Made by a program: the position numbers and the translations under genes. Positions 8,969 through 16,852 of a stretch of 54,730 nucleotides of DNA are shown here, one piece after another (position 1 is the stretch's first letter; the number at the start of each line of letters is the position of its first letter). The stretch lies in the NCBI GenBank assembly GCA_905235735.1, contig CAJOMU010000011.1, positions 1-54,730 of the forward strand, written 5' to 3'. The notes under the pieces were generated by a model. It saw nothing but the letters and a program-made list of their open reading frames with translations. It was not told the DNA's origin and made no database searches. This DNA is from an uncultured Synergistales bacterium. GTDB taxonomy: Bacteria > Synergistota > Synergistia > Synergistales > Aminobacteriaceae.

Positions 8969-9994
8969 TTACTCTCCAAGCACACGGAATTTCTGCCTTT
9001 CTGGTATTGCAGGAGCAGGGACTAAATTGTCTGCAAGATTCAAATCTGCAAAGTCATTCTTTATGTTATGTCCGATTGATTTAGCACATTCAATTACATC
9101 TGATACTACTGCGCTCGCTGTTGGAAGTTTACCCGCACCTCTCCCGTAGAACATGAGAGTATCTACCTGATTGCCGGTTATCATTATTCCGTTAAAGACA
9201 TCATTCACTCCGTAAAGAGGACTGTCATTAGGCACAAGATACGGTGCAACATTGACATATGGCCCAGATGAATCATATACGCCGAGCAATTTAATCGACA
9301 TTCCGCGACTCTCTGCATATGCGAAATCTTCAAGGGTTATGTTGGTGATTCCTTCACATGATACCTGCTCATATGATATTTTCTTTCCGCTCACGAGTGA
9401 GGCAAGTATCGCTATTTTACGTGCTGTATCATGGCCTTCAATGTCAGCGGCAGGGTTACGTTCAGCAAAACCTTTCTCCTGTGCTTCACGAAGTGCATCA
9501 TCGAAATTCTTTCCGCTCTTCATGTTCGTTAGAATGTAATTGCATGTACCGTTCAATATTCCTGCTATTCTCGTTATGTTCTCATGTCCGCATGACTCTC
9601 TTAATGGCCGTATGATTGGTATTCCTCCTCCAACACTTGCCTCAAAGAGATATGAGCAGTTATGTTCACGTGCAATCGCTGAGAGTTCAACTCCGAATGC
9701 ATCAACGAGTTCCTTATTCGATGTGCACACAGATATTCCGTGTTCAAGCGCAAGATGTGTATACGTGTATGCAGGTTCTTTTCCGCCCATTGTCTCGCAT
9801 ACTACTTTGATGTCTGGGTCATTCACGATTACGTTTATGTCTTTCACTGCTCCGGGTATGTCCCGAATGTCGAGAATGTATTTCACGTGAAGACTATCAC
9901 CGAGTGCCTTCTTTATCTGATTGTGATTTTTCTCTATGACCTCAGCAACTCCGCTTCCTACTGTGCCTAATCCAAGTATTGCAACGTTTATCAT
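8969..9994 (-). CDS. hom: homoserine dehydrogenase
   Basis: A 341-residue enzyme with an N-terminal Rossmann motif (VAILGLGTVGSGVAEVI), the TSNKELV loop, and the homoserine dehydrogenase signature region ILNGTCNYILTNM followed by GFAERNPAADIEGHDTARK. It reduces aspartate semialdehyde to homoserine. The usual C-terminal ACT domain is absent: the protein stops shortly after the catalytic domain, so it is at the short end of the family and feedback control probably rests on LysC. The start ATG at 9994 lies just after the asd stop, with purine-rich sequence before it. Confidence 0.94.
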   Translation of the reverse strand: MINVAILGLGTVGSGVAEVIEKNHNQIKKALGDSLHVKYILDIRDIPGAVKDINVIVNDPDIKVVCETMGGKEPAYTYTHLALEHGISVCTSNKELVDAFGVELSAIAREHNCSYLFEASVGGGIPIIRPLRESCGHENITRIAGILNGTCNYILTNMKSGKNFDDALREAQEKGFAERNPAADIEGHDTARKIAILASLVSGKKISYEQVSCEGITNITLEDFAYAESRGMSIKLLGVYDSSGPYVNVAPYLVPNDSPLYGVNDVFNGIMITGNQVDTLMFYGRGAGKLPTASAVVSDVIECAKSIGHNIKNDFADLNLADNLVPAPAIPERQKFRVLGE

Positions 9995-9998
9995 CTTC

Positions 9999-11087
9999 TT
10001 ACTTCGCCTCTATGTATCCCTGTTTCACTAATAGTTCTGCACATTCAACAGCTCCGCCTGCCGCACCTCTCAATGTGTTGTGTGAAAGCCCGATAAATTT
10101 CCAGTCATAAATTGTATCTTGTCTCAGTCTTCCGATTGTTACGCCCATTCCATTCTCATAATTCACATCAAGTGCAACTTGCGGACGGTTATCTTCCTCG
10201 AAGTATTTTATGAACTGTGAAGGTGCACAAGGCAGGCCAAGTTCAGCCGGAAGTGATTTGAATCCATTGAGCTTCGCAATAAGTTCCTCTTTGCTTTCTG
10301 GAGCTTTTCTGAATTTCACGAATGCTGCTGCTGTATGTCCATATAGAACGGGAATTCTAACGCACTGAGCAGATATTACGGGTTCATTTGCGGGAACGAT
10401 TTCATTTCCTTCAATGTGTCCGAATATCCTCAAAGGTTCTTTCTCGCTTTTCTCTTCTTCTCCTCCGATATAGGGAATGACATTGCCGACCATTTCAGGC
10501 CATGTAGAAAAATTTTTGCCTGCTCCCGAAATTGCCTGATATGTCGTAACGATTGCTTCATACGGTTCATACTCTTTCCATGCCGCGAATGCAGGTGCGT
10601 ATGACTGAATTGAACAGTTAGGTTTTACAGCGATGAATCCTCTTGAAGTTCCGAGTCGTTTACGCTGTGCATGAATTATCTCTGCATGTTCGGGATTAAT
10701 TTCGGGAATTATCATCGGGACATCAGGAGTCCACCTGTGTGCGCTGTTATTCGAGACAACGGGTGTTTCTGTCTTTGCGTACTCTTCTTCGATAGCTTTT
10801 ATTTCTTCCTTTGTGAGATTAACGGCACTGAATACGAAATCTACTTTGTCTGCAATGCCTTTAACATCATCAACGCTGTGAAGTTTCAAGTTCTTCACGT
10901 TTTCAGGAATTGATTCATCGAGAAGCCACCTTCCTGATACTGCTTCTTCATAAGTTTTGCCTGCGTTTGCCGGTGATGCCGCAATAACTTCAATGTCGAA
11001 CCATGAATGATTGTGAAGTATCTGAATGAATCTCTGTCCTACCATGCCAGTTGCGCCTAATACTCCGACGCGTAATTTTTTCTGCAA
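9999..11087 (-). CDS. asd: aspartate-semialdehyde dehydrogenase (archaeal/fungal-type family)
   Basis: A 362-residue protein with the NADP loop LRVGVLGATGMVGQRFIQIL, then SNNSAHRW, the catalytic Cys in VKPNCSIQSYAPA, and the end LRGAAGGAVECAELL. The sequence type is that of the archaeal-fungal branch rather than the E. coli branch. It converts aspartyl phosphate to semialdehyde and is first in the operon with hom and lysC. I prefer the TTG start at 11087, with AAGGAG about 11 bases upstream; the in-frame GTG at 11099 overlaps that SD. Its promoter lies at the prophage border, so integration was placed just outside the operon's control region. Confidence 0.94.
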   Translation of the reverse strand: MQKKLRVGVLGATGMVGQRFIQILHNHSWFDIEVIAASPANAGKTYEEAVSGRWLLDESIPENVKNLKLHSVDDVKGIADKVDFVFSAVNLTKEEIKAIEEEYAKTETPVVSNNSAHRWTPDVPMIIPEINPEHAEIIHAQRKRLGTSRGFIAVKPNCSIQSYAPAFAAWKEYEPYEAIVTTYQAISGAGKNFSTWPEMVGNVIPYIGGEEEKSEKEPLRIFGHIEGNEIVPANEPVISAQCVRIPVLYGHTAAAFVKFRKAPESKEELIAKLNGFKSLPAELGLPCAPSQFIKYFEEDNRPQVALDVNYENGMGVTIGRLRQDTIYDWKFIGLSHNTLRGAAGGAVECAELLVKQGYIEAK

Positions 11088-11191
11088 GGTTACATTCACT
11101 CCTTTGTGAAAATGCAAAAATTTTCTGCATAGTATATCATTAAAATTGCTAGCTGAATTTGCCTCCGAACATAACAAGAAGGAGGCTACAG
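11088..11191 (-). promoter_or_regulatory. asd operon upstream region and left prophage border
   Basis: AT-rich stretch between asd and the first phage gene. On the minus strand a TATACT-like -10 lies near 11134-11139, and the SD of asd lies at about 11099-11105. GCCTCC at 11161-11166 and GGAGGC at 11180-11185 form a short inverted repeat that overlaps the SD of the next gene. The host-to-phage switch must lie in or near this stretch, but I cannot point to an att core without the right end. Confidence 0.4.
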
Positions 11192-11599
11192 ATGATTAGA
11201 AATTATAACCCTCGACCATTTGAAGAATTTAGCACCTTGCCGACTTACGCAGCTGTCACCGAGCAGTATGAACTACTAGCTAAGACGAAGACAGGCTATA
11301 CAATCAGGCTCGCTAAACTCACTGTAGGCAGGTCAGTAAGTGCTGACAATCAGTTGGTTCACGCCTTGTTTGAGGGCTTTAGTGATCACGGTGAACGCAG
11401 AGCAATCGCAAAAACGCGCATGAGTAGCTGCAATCGAGAGTTCTATGCTGTCATGAGTGCCATGACAGAAGTCGGAGTAGAATTTGAACCTATTGCTCCG
11501 TGTCACTCTGAGATAATGCTGATAGCACTCGGAGCTTGGATACAACTAAGAAATCCTGATATTGAACATTATGAAGTTGTGTCACAAAGCTGCCATTGA
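11192..11599 (+). CDS. phage protein of unknown function
   Basis: A 135-residue protein not recognised. The start at 11192 has a perfect AAGGAGG 6 bases upstream. It opens MIRNYNPRPFEEFSTLPTYA and has a GYTIRLAKLTVGRS strand region, two helical stretches (NQLVHALFEGFSDHGERRAIAKTR and AMTEVGVEFEPIAPCHSEIM) and a C-terminal Cys-His end. No membrane segment is seen. It is the first gene of the phage late-direction arm, before the DUF488-like gene, so it may belong with the modification module or be a small packaging-side protein. Confidence 0.6.
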   Translation: MIRNYNPRPFEEFSTLPTYAAVTEQYELLAKTKTGYTIRLAKLTVGRSVSADNQLVHALFEGFSDHGERRAIAKTRMSSCNREFYAVMSAMTEVGVEFEPIAPCHSEIMLIALGAWIQLRNPDIEHYEVVSQSCH

Positions 11600-11622
11600 T
11601 GAGGCATATTTAAGGAGGTAAA

Positions 11623-11700
11623 ATGATAACGTTGAAAATTGTACGAAGCATCGTTTCTCATACTATCCGAAGCACTGAAACGTGCCGCGTGATAGAATAA
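11623..11700 (+). CDS. possible 25-residue phage peptide
   Basis: A short frame (MITLKIVRSIVSHTIRSTET, then CRVIE) behind a perfect AAGGAGG and 4 bases, in the gap between two phage genes. It is basic and has no known match by eye. The strong ribosome site is the only support. It could be a leader peptide for the downstream GTG-start gene at 11722. Confidence 0.4.
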   Translation: MITLKIVRSIVSHTIRSTETCRVIE

Positions 11701-11721
11701 TAAAATAGGGAGGCGATTTCC

Positions 11722-12525
11722 GTGATTTTTACGAGTCGGTTTTCTAATCCAGAACTTGCGACTAGAAAATATACGGTAGTCGGGATTGTGCGAGGATTGC
11801 CACGTTTCGGCTTGAAATATGAGCTTGCTGGTAATATTTATGATATAGCTCCGCCAAGAGAGTTGTTTCACATATACAATCGTGAGGAGTTTACACCTCC
11901 GTATATGGCACACTTAGACCGTGTAGGGATTGATAAGATAAAAGCTCAGTTGCAGAAGTATCTTGATATAGGCAAAGATGTTGTGTTGTGCTGTTATGAA
12001 GATGTCCGAAAGCCAGATGAATGGTGCCATAGATTAGTGTTTGCATCTTGGTGGGAGCAACGTACAGGACTGACAATTCCTGAATTAGAAGATACTTCGC
12101 TAATTAAGGGCAAAGTTGTTGCAAGTACCAGAACGCAGGTACATGAAGACAGAACATTTGACCTGCATCTTGAACACTCGGAGAAGTTGCGTATATGGTC
12201 AGTCTATTCTCTCTGGAATGAAAACGGAGAGTGGCATGGTGGCGATATGTTTTATAAAGTTGACCAAGCCACAGGAAAAAAGACAAGAATCGCTGACGCA
12301 GTAGCTCAAGATTTATTGACGCAGGGTAAAGCCGAGTTAGTTCAGGATGAAGACTCAAAAGCAAGAATACGGTTTGTACTTTTTGACGAGCCAGCTAGTA
12401 AAGCCTATTGGCTGGCAAAGGATGGCACGGAACGTGAGATGAATTTGGAGACAGCTCTCAAGTTCATTATGGAAAACAAAGCACGTATTCAAGACATCCG
12501 AATAGGACAGAAGCCTGAAAACTAA
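11722..12525 (+). CDS. DUF488-like protein with C-terminal extension
   Basis: 267 residues from the GTG at 11722 (GGGAGG 8 bases upstream). Residues 1-115 look like the DUF488 fold: MIFTSRFSNPELATRKYTVV, GIVRGLPRF, LAP-like IAPPREL, and the diagnostic late motif VVLCCYED (87-94) with WCHRLVFASW (101-110), giving paired Cys and His-Arg. The function of DUF488 proteins is not settled. The C-terminal 130 residues (SLWNENGEWHGGDMFYKV, DEPASKAYWLAKDGTEREM) are beta-rich and unrecognised. It precedes the tRNA-like element, a terminator and the methyltransferase fusion, which suggests a shared role with them. Confidence 0.65.
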   Translation: MIFTSRFSNPELATRKYTVVGIVRGLPRFGLKYELAGNIYDIAPPRELFHIYNREEFTPPYMAHLDRVGIDKIKAQLQKYLDIGKDVVLCCYEDVRKPDEWCHRLVFASWWEQRTGLTIPELEDTSLIKGKVVASTRTQVHEDRTFDLHLEHSEKLRIWSVYSLWNENGEWHGGDMFYKVDQATGKKTRIADAVAQDLLTQGKAELVQDEDSKARIRFVLFDEPASKAYWLAKDGTEREMNLETALKFIMENKARIQDIRIGQKPEN

Positions 12526-12528
12526 ATA

Positions 12529-12605
12529 TCCGCTGGTAACTTAGTGTTAGAGTACCCAGCTCTTTACTGGGAAGACGCAGTGTTAGATTCCTGCCCAGCG
12601 GACCA
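12529..12605 (+). tRNA. non-canonical tRNA-Lys(CTT)-like element with encoded CCA
   Basis: A full cloverleaf can be drawn. Acceptor 12529-12536 pairs with 12595-12602 (8 bp), then CCA. TA spacer. D stem ACTT/GAGT (12539-12542, 12550-12553) with a 7-nt loop. Anticodon stem CCCAG/CTGGG (12555-12559, 12567-12571) with loop CTCTTTA, anticodon CTT at 12562-12564. Variable AAGAC. T stem GCAG/CTGC (12577-12580, 12591-12594), 4 bp with a 10-nt loop. Odd points: 8+4 instead of 7+5, no GG in the D loop, A where C56 is expected, and T rather than a purine after the anticodon. It is followed by a terminator. It may be a phage tRNA, a decayed tRNA, or a tRNA mimic. Confidence 0.55.
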
Positions 12606-12640
12606 ATGCTTATATAAGGGGATAAAGGAAAATGTGATAA

Positions 12641-12674
12641 CCTCGACCAATTTTCTAGTCGGGGTTTTTGTTTT
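12641..12674 (+). terminator. rho-independent terminator after the tRNA-like element
   Basis: CCTCGAC at 12641-12647 pairs with GTCGGGG at 12658-12664 (one T-G pair), followed by TTTTTGTTTT. It ends the short leading transcript before the methyltransferase gene. Confidence 0.8.
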
Positions 12675-12697
12675 ATGTATGATATAAGGAGGGTTGT

Positions 12698-14125
12698 ATG
12701 GTCAAGTTTCAAAATCCCGGAGCATTTTTTCTTGGAACGCTCGTACCAGATGAACAGAAATTTTTGAAGACACTCATTGTGAACGCCGTCCGTAACGGAT
12801 ATACAAAATTTGTCGAGCCTTGCGCTGGAGCTTTTGCGATGTCCCATTTGGCCGTGCAGTCAGGTTTCAAACCGAGCCAGATTGAAGCGTCTGATGTTTC
12901 TATGTTTACATCGATTATGGGCTATGCAATAACCGGCCAATCATTGGAGGAGTTGCAGTTAAAAGCTACGGGTTTCACAGATGAAGAACTACTTGACCCT
13001 GCGATTGCCCTGTACGCTTGGAAGTATCTGAATATGGCGAGAAAAGCAGGCAAGGATTACTTCTATAACTACATTGTGGATATGGAACAACGGCGCGATG
13101 AGCATGTACGTTCTCTAAGAGAACAGATTGAACGGGCAAAGTCTCTTCTTGCTGGCATGAGTTACCGCCCTCTGGATATGTGGAAGCATGTAAATGAAGT
13201 TATAGACGACCCACATGCTTTAGTAATTGCGAACCCACCGACGTATCTTGCTGGTTTTGAAAAGTATTACGATACTGGTGGAAATATGACGTGGCATGAA
13301 CCAGAGTACAGTATGTTTGATCCGACTACGGGACTTAAGGAGTTTATGGATTTGCTGAAGAATGCGCGATGTCTCGTCATGTGCTATGAAGAGAATGCTC
13401 CAGGCCAAACAGCGGGCGAACCAGTTTTCGCTAGATATAATGTACGAAATGGCATCAATACGTATCTCACCACAAATAGACCCGATGAAGCTGTTACGTT
13501 GGCTAAGGGTAAGAAAATTAGCCGTCGTAGCGAAAAAGATTTGTTGCCATTAGATTGCCCAATGTTACCGATTGATTTCGAGATTAAGGAGAATATGGAC
13601 ATTCAGGTTTGCCAAATAAAAATAGAATCAGCACGGTATTATCGTAAGCTGTGGACACATAACTTTATCGGTTCTAAAGCTTCGCTTAACTTCGCTATAT
13701 TCATTGATAGAAAGATTGCAGGTGTGTTTGGTCTGGATAAAACTGCTTTTATAATGGGAGCTTTTGGCGGCTCAATCTCAGATTATGTTTTCCTGGTATA
13801 TGGCATGACTGTTAAGCATAGTGTTTATCGGCTGAATCGTCTGGTGACCATGCTTGCGCAAAATCGACATTTTATTATGGAGCTTTGTACTGACCTTGAA
13901 CAAGAAAAAGTGCGAATGCTAAAAACTGTGCAGATGACGAAGTATCCTGAAGCAAAAGAAATGCGAGGTATTATGAAGTTGATACGGCGTGAAAAAGATA
14001 CGAAGTTCGGTTATAGGCTTACCTATGCCTCAGAGCTAAAAGACAGAACTGAAAAAGATACACTTGCTGAATGGCTGAGGAGAGAAACAAAATGGAGAAC
14101 AGAACGAGCGAAAGTAAAAAGATAG
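12698..14125 (+). CDS. adenine-specific DNA methyltransferase fused to a GNAT/Mom-like domain
   Basis: 475 residues with GGAGGG before the ATG. Residues 35-185 are a class I methyltransferase: motif I FVEPCAGAF (38-46), acidic loop EASDVS, and NPPTY (179-183) in place of NPPY, the form seen in phage antirestriction-type adenine methylases. A helical insert (115-160) lies between. Residues about 305-450 look like an acyltransferase fold: ARYYRKLWTHNFIGSKASLN, FAIFIDRKIAGVFGL, SDYVFLVYGM and YRLNRLVTML, recalling the Mom branch of GNATs. Inference: it modifies adenine in phage DNA, perhaps beyond methylation. The methylase part is firm; the GNAT part is a by-eye judgement. A ParB-like gene overlaps its 3' end. 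Confidence 0.75.
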   Translation: MVKFQNPGAFFLGTLVPDEQKFLKTLIVNAVRNGYTKFVEPCAGAFAMSHLAVQSGFKPSQIEASDVSMFTSIMGYAITGQSLEELQLKATGFTDEELLDPAIALYAWKYLNMARKAGKDYFYNYIVDMEQRRDEHVRSLREQIERAKSLLAGMSYRPLDMWKHVNEVIDDPHALVIANPPTYLAGFEKYYDTGGNMTWHEPEYSMFDPTTGLKEFMDLLKNARCLVMCYEENAPGQTAGEPVFARYNVRNGINTYLTTNRPDEAVTLAKGKKISRRSEKDLLPLDCPMLPIDFEIKENMDIQVCQIKIESARYYRKLWTHNFIGSKASLNFAIFIDRKIAGVFGLDKTAFIMGAFGGSISDYVFLVYGMTVKHSVYRLNRLVTMLAQNRHFIMELCTDLEQEKVRMLKTVQMTKYPEAKEMRGIMKLIRREKDTKFGYRLTYASELKDRTEKDTLAEWLRRETKWRTERAKVKR

Positions 14126-15012
14126 AATATCAGACTATTGCAGATATGGGGTCAGGGTTGATAATTGCTAAAGTAGCCGCCAGCAATATCCGCGAACAAG
14201 ACATCAACGCCAGAATTATGAAAACCGAAATGCAGAAGCAGTTGACTGACAATATCAAGAAGCGCGGCCAGCTTGAGTCATTGCCGTTCTGTGCTTTAAC
14301 ACAGAATGATACGCGCATAGAAATAATATCAGGACATCATAGAATCTGCTCAGGTAAAGAAGCAGGTCTTAAAGAGTTTTATGTGATTTTAGATGTGAGC
14401 GGGTTAAATCGTTCTAAAATAACAGCAAAGCAAATAGCGCATAATGCCATAGCTGGATTTGATGACCAGTCCACACTGAAAGAATTAGTAAAGTTCCTAG
14501 ATGATGTAGATGACATGATTGAATCTTATGCTGGCAAAGATATGCTTGCAGAGCTGAATGAACATATTGACAAGTATATTAGTCCGGTTATGAATTTTGA
14601 CTGGAAGAATATCGCGCTAATGTTTTTACCGCATCAGATAGACGACCTGAACAAGTTAGTTGAAGCTGTGAAACGCCTATCTCCAGATTATATAGGTGTG
14701 TCAGGTATTGAAGAATATAAGCCGTTTCTTGAAGCGTTAGCAAAATTTCAGAATTTCGCTGATATTAAGAATATTGGTGCGGCAGTACATGCTATGACGA
14801 AGCTGACTTTGCAAGCGATGGATGAAGCAGGTTATACAGGCGAAGAAGAGTGGGTACAGCTTACGACGCTATTCGGCTCTGGCGCAGTTTCCAAAGAGAC
14901 AGCAGAAATCATCTCTAACGCAGTTAAGAAAATGATTGATGCTGGGGAAATCAGCTTAAAGAACAAGTTAGATTTTATAAGAATTTTAGCTGAAAAATAT
15001 TTAGGTGATTGA
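14092..15012 (+). CDS. ParB-like nuclease-domain protein
   Basis: About 306 residues from the ATG at 14092 (AGGAG 9 bases upstream; an in-frame ATG at 14071 lies further inside the methyltransferase). Residues 20-120 form a ParB/sulfiredoxin-like domain: NIREQDINARI, QLTDNIKKRGQLESLPFCAL and the core ISGHHRICSGKEAGL. The remaining two thirds is helical and unrecognised. In phages such domains sit next to DNA methylases and modification enzymes or near terminase; both hold here, with the methylase upstream and terminase downstream, so it may link modification and packaging. It is not a plasmid-partition ParB, because no ParA is near. Confidence 0.75.
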   Translation: MENRTSESKKIEYQTIADMGSGLIIAKVAASNIREQDINARIMKTEMQKQLTDNIKKRGQLESLPFCALTQNDTRIEIISGHHRICSGKEAGLKEFYVILDVSGLNRSKITAKQIAHNAIAGFDDQSTLKELVKFLDDVDDMIESYAGKDMLAELNEHIDKYISPVMNFDWKNIALMFLPHQIDDLNKLVEAVKRLSPDYIGVSGIEEYKPFLEALAKFQNFADIKNIGAAVHAMTKLTLQAMDEAGYTGEEEWVQLTTLFGSGAVSKETAEIISNAVKKMIDAGEISLKNKLDFIRILAEKYLGD

Positions 15013-15013
15013 G

Positions 15014-15490
15014 GTGGCAACAGGTGTTTATCAGGATTGGATAGAAGGTGAAGGCTTAGAGATGATTTGCAAATGGGCAGGATTAGGATGGACTGACCAG
15101 CAAATCATCAGAGCTATGGGAATTAAAGAACGTACCTTCTACATGTGGCAGAAAAAGTTTCCAGAATTTCACGAAGCACTGAAAGTTGCGAAGAGAAATC
15201 CCAATATCGAAATAGAGACTTCGATGATTGATCTTGCCTGTGGAAAGGCATACGTTGAAGAAACGAAATCCGTGATTGATCCGAAAACAAGTAGGATTAT
15301 TAAAGTCGAGAGGATCAAAAAGCAGATACCGCCTAATCCAACCATGCTGATTTTCTTAGCAAAGAATAGAATGCGAGATAGATATCGCGACTATTGCCCG
15401 GTTGATGACAGCGAGCAAATCAACGAGGATGTTCAGCAAGAAGTCCAGATTTACCTACCTGACAATGGGAGTGAAGATGATGATTCTTAA
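15014..15490 (+). CDS. terminase small subunit-like protein
   Basis: About 158 residues. I use GTG 15014 (AGGTGA 5 bases upstream); GTG 15005 overlaps the ParB-like stop and is possible. The N-terminal half has a resolvase-type helix-turn-helix (CKWAGLGWTDQQIIRAMGIK, RTFYMWQKKFPEF), then a KSVID basic stretch, PNPTMLIFLAKNRMRDRYRD and an acidic tail. Position directly before the large terminase and the HTH plus C-terminal oligomer region fit the small subunit, which recognises the packaging site on phage DNA. Confidence 0.8.
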   Translation: MATGVYQDWIEGEGLEMICKWAGLGWTDQQIIRAMGIKERTFYMWQKKFPEFHEALKVAKRNPNIEIETSMIDLACGKAYVEETKSVIDPKTSRIIKVERIKKQIPPNPTMLIFLAKNRMRDRYRDYCPVDDSEQINEDVQQEVQIYLPDNGSEDDDS

Positions 15491-16844
15491 ACCGCAGAAA
15501 GGCCCGCAAGAACAGTTCTTAGCAACGAGGGCTGACATCGCTATTTATGGTGGTGCAGCAGGCGGCGGGAAGACGTATGCTCTGCTACTTGAGCCGCTTC
15601 GCCATATGAATGTGGAAGGTTACAGCGCAACAATTTTTCGTAAGAATGCAACGCAAATCACTATTGACGGTGGTTTACTCGATGAGAGTATGCAGATATA
15701 CGGACTTCTGCGAAGCGCGGTTTACAAGGCAAGTCCTAAGCCGCATTGGACGTTCAACGGCAAAGCAAGAGTGTCATTTATGCATATTGATGGTGACAGT
15801 GATTTACCGAAGTGGCAAGGCTCGCAAATTTGCTTTTTGGGCTTTGATGAACTGTGTCATTTCTCGGAAGTACAATTCTTCTATATGCTTTCAAGAAATC
15901 GTTCGACCTGCGGTGTGAAGCCGTATGTAAGAGCCACTTGCAACCCTGATGTAGATAGCTGGGTTGCTAAGTTCATTACTTGGTGGATTGACCAAGAAAC
16001 AGGCTATCCGATACCTGAGAGGTCAGGTGTCTTACGATACTTCTGTCGAGATAATGCCAAAGTGAACTGGGGAGACAGTCCAGAGGAATTATCAAAGAAA
16101 TACGGTGTTAAACCGGAGTTATGTAAAAGTGTAACATTCATAGCGTCCAGCATCTATGACAATAAAATTCTTCTGGAGCGTGATCCCAGTTATTTGGCAA
16201 ACCTTCACGGTCTCAGCCTTGTGGAGAGAGAACGCTTACTCAAAGGTAATTGGAAAATCCGGCCTGCTGCTGGGTTCTACTTTAAGCGGTTGAAAGTCGG
16301 TGAAATTCTTCCAGCAATCCCCGCAGATATTGTTCGGTGGGTCAGAGCTTGGGACTTGGCCGCGACTGTATCAAGCGAAGACAAAGACAGTGCTTGTACA
16401 GCAGGAGTGTTGATGGGTAAGCGTGAGAACGGGCGGATATTCATAGCAGATGTCATTAATGTTCGCGAAAATGGTGCTGACGTTCGCCAGCTTATTCTGA
16501 ACACTGCACGCAGTGATAATGCACTCTGTGGCAATGTGATAGTTCGTATTCCGCAAGACCCTGGACAAGCAGGTAAGGATCAAGCACAGAGCTTTGTACG
16601 TATGCTTGGTGGTTTTAGGGTATCAGTCGCACTTGAAAGCGGCAACAAGGTAACACGTGCTGAACCTTTTTCTTCGCAATGGCTTGTCGGGAATGTCGAT
16701 GTGAAAGAAGCTGAGTGGAATGATGATTATTTCAGACAGCTTGAAAATTTTCCTACTGGCAAGCTAAAAGATATGGTGGACGCTTCAGCAAACGCTTATC
16801 TGGAACTTGAAAACGAAAAGCCAGCGTTTGGTTTTTCTTTCTGA
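15477..16844 (+). CDS. terminase large subunit
   Basis: About 455 residues from ATG 15477, which overlaps the small-subunit end by 14 bp and has GGGAG 5 bases upstream. The ATPase part has Walker A GGAAGGGKTYALLL (25-38) and Walker B ICFLGFDELCHF. The C-terminal RNase H-like nuclease part has VRAWDLAATV with the first catalytic Asp, IPQDPGQAGKDQAQ and the late MVDASANAY Asp. It pumps DNA into the prohead and cuts the concatemer. Confidence 0.95.
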   Translation: MMILKPQKGPQEQFLATRADIAIYGGAAGGGKTYALLLEPLRHMNVEGYSATIFRKNATQITIDGGLLDESMQIYGLLRSAVYKASPKPHWTFNGKARVSFMHIDGDSDLPKWQGSQICFLGFDELCHFSEVQFFYMLSRNRSTCGVKPYVRATCNPDVDSWVAKFITWWIDQETGYPIPERSGVLRYFCRDNAKVNWGDSPEELSKKYGVKPELCKSVTFIASSIYDNKILLERDPSYLANLHGLSLVERERLLKGNWKIRPAAGFYFKRLKVGEILPAIPADIVRWVRAWDLAATVSSEDKDSACTAGVLMGKRENGRIFIADVINVRENGADVRQLILNTARSDNALCGNVIVRIPQDPGQAGKDQAQSFVRMLGGFRVSVALESGNKVTRAEPFSSQWLVGNVDVKEAEWNDDYFRQLENFPTGKLKDMVDASANAYLELENEKPAFGFSF

Positions 16845-16852
16845 GGTGAAGC

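Noticed and set aside
11088-11191. An exact attL core
   Set aside because: Serine-integrase cores are only a few bases and the right end is outside the window, so no pair can be compared.
12529-12605. Calling it a standard tRNA-Lys
   Set aside because: The 8+4 stems, missing D-loop GG and odd T loop do not meet the canonical model, so it is listed as tRNA-like.
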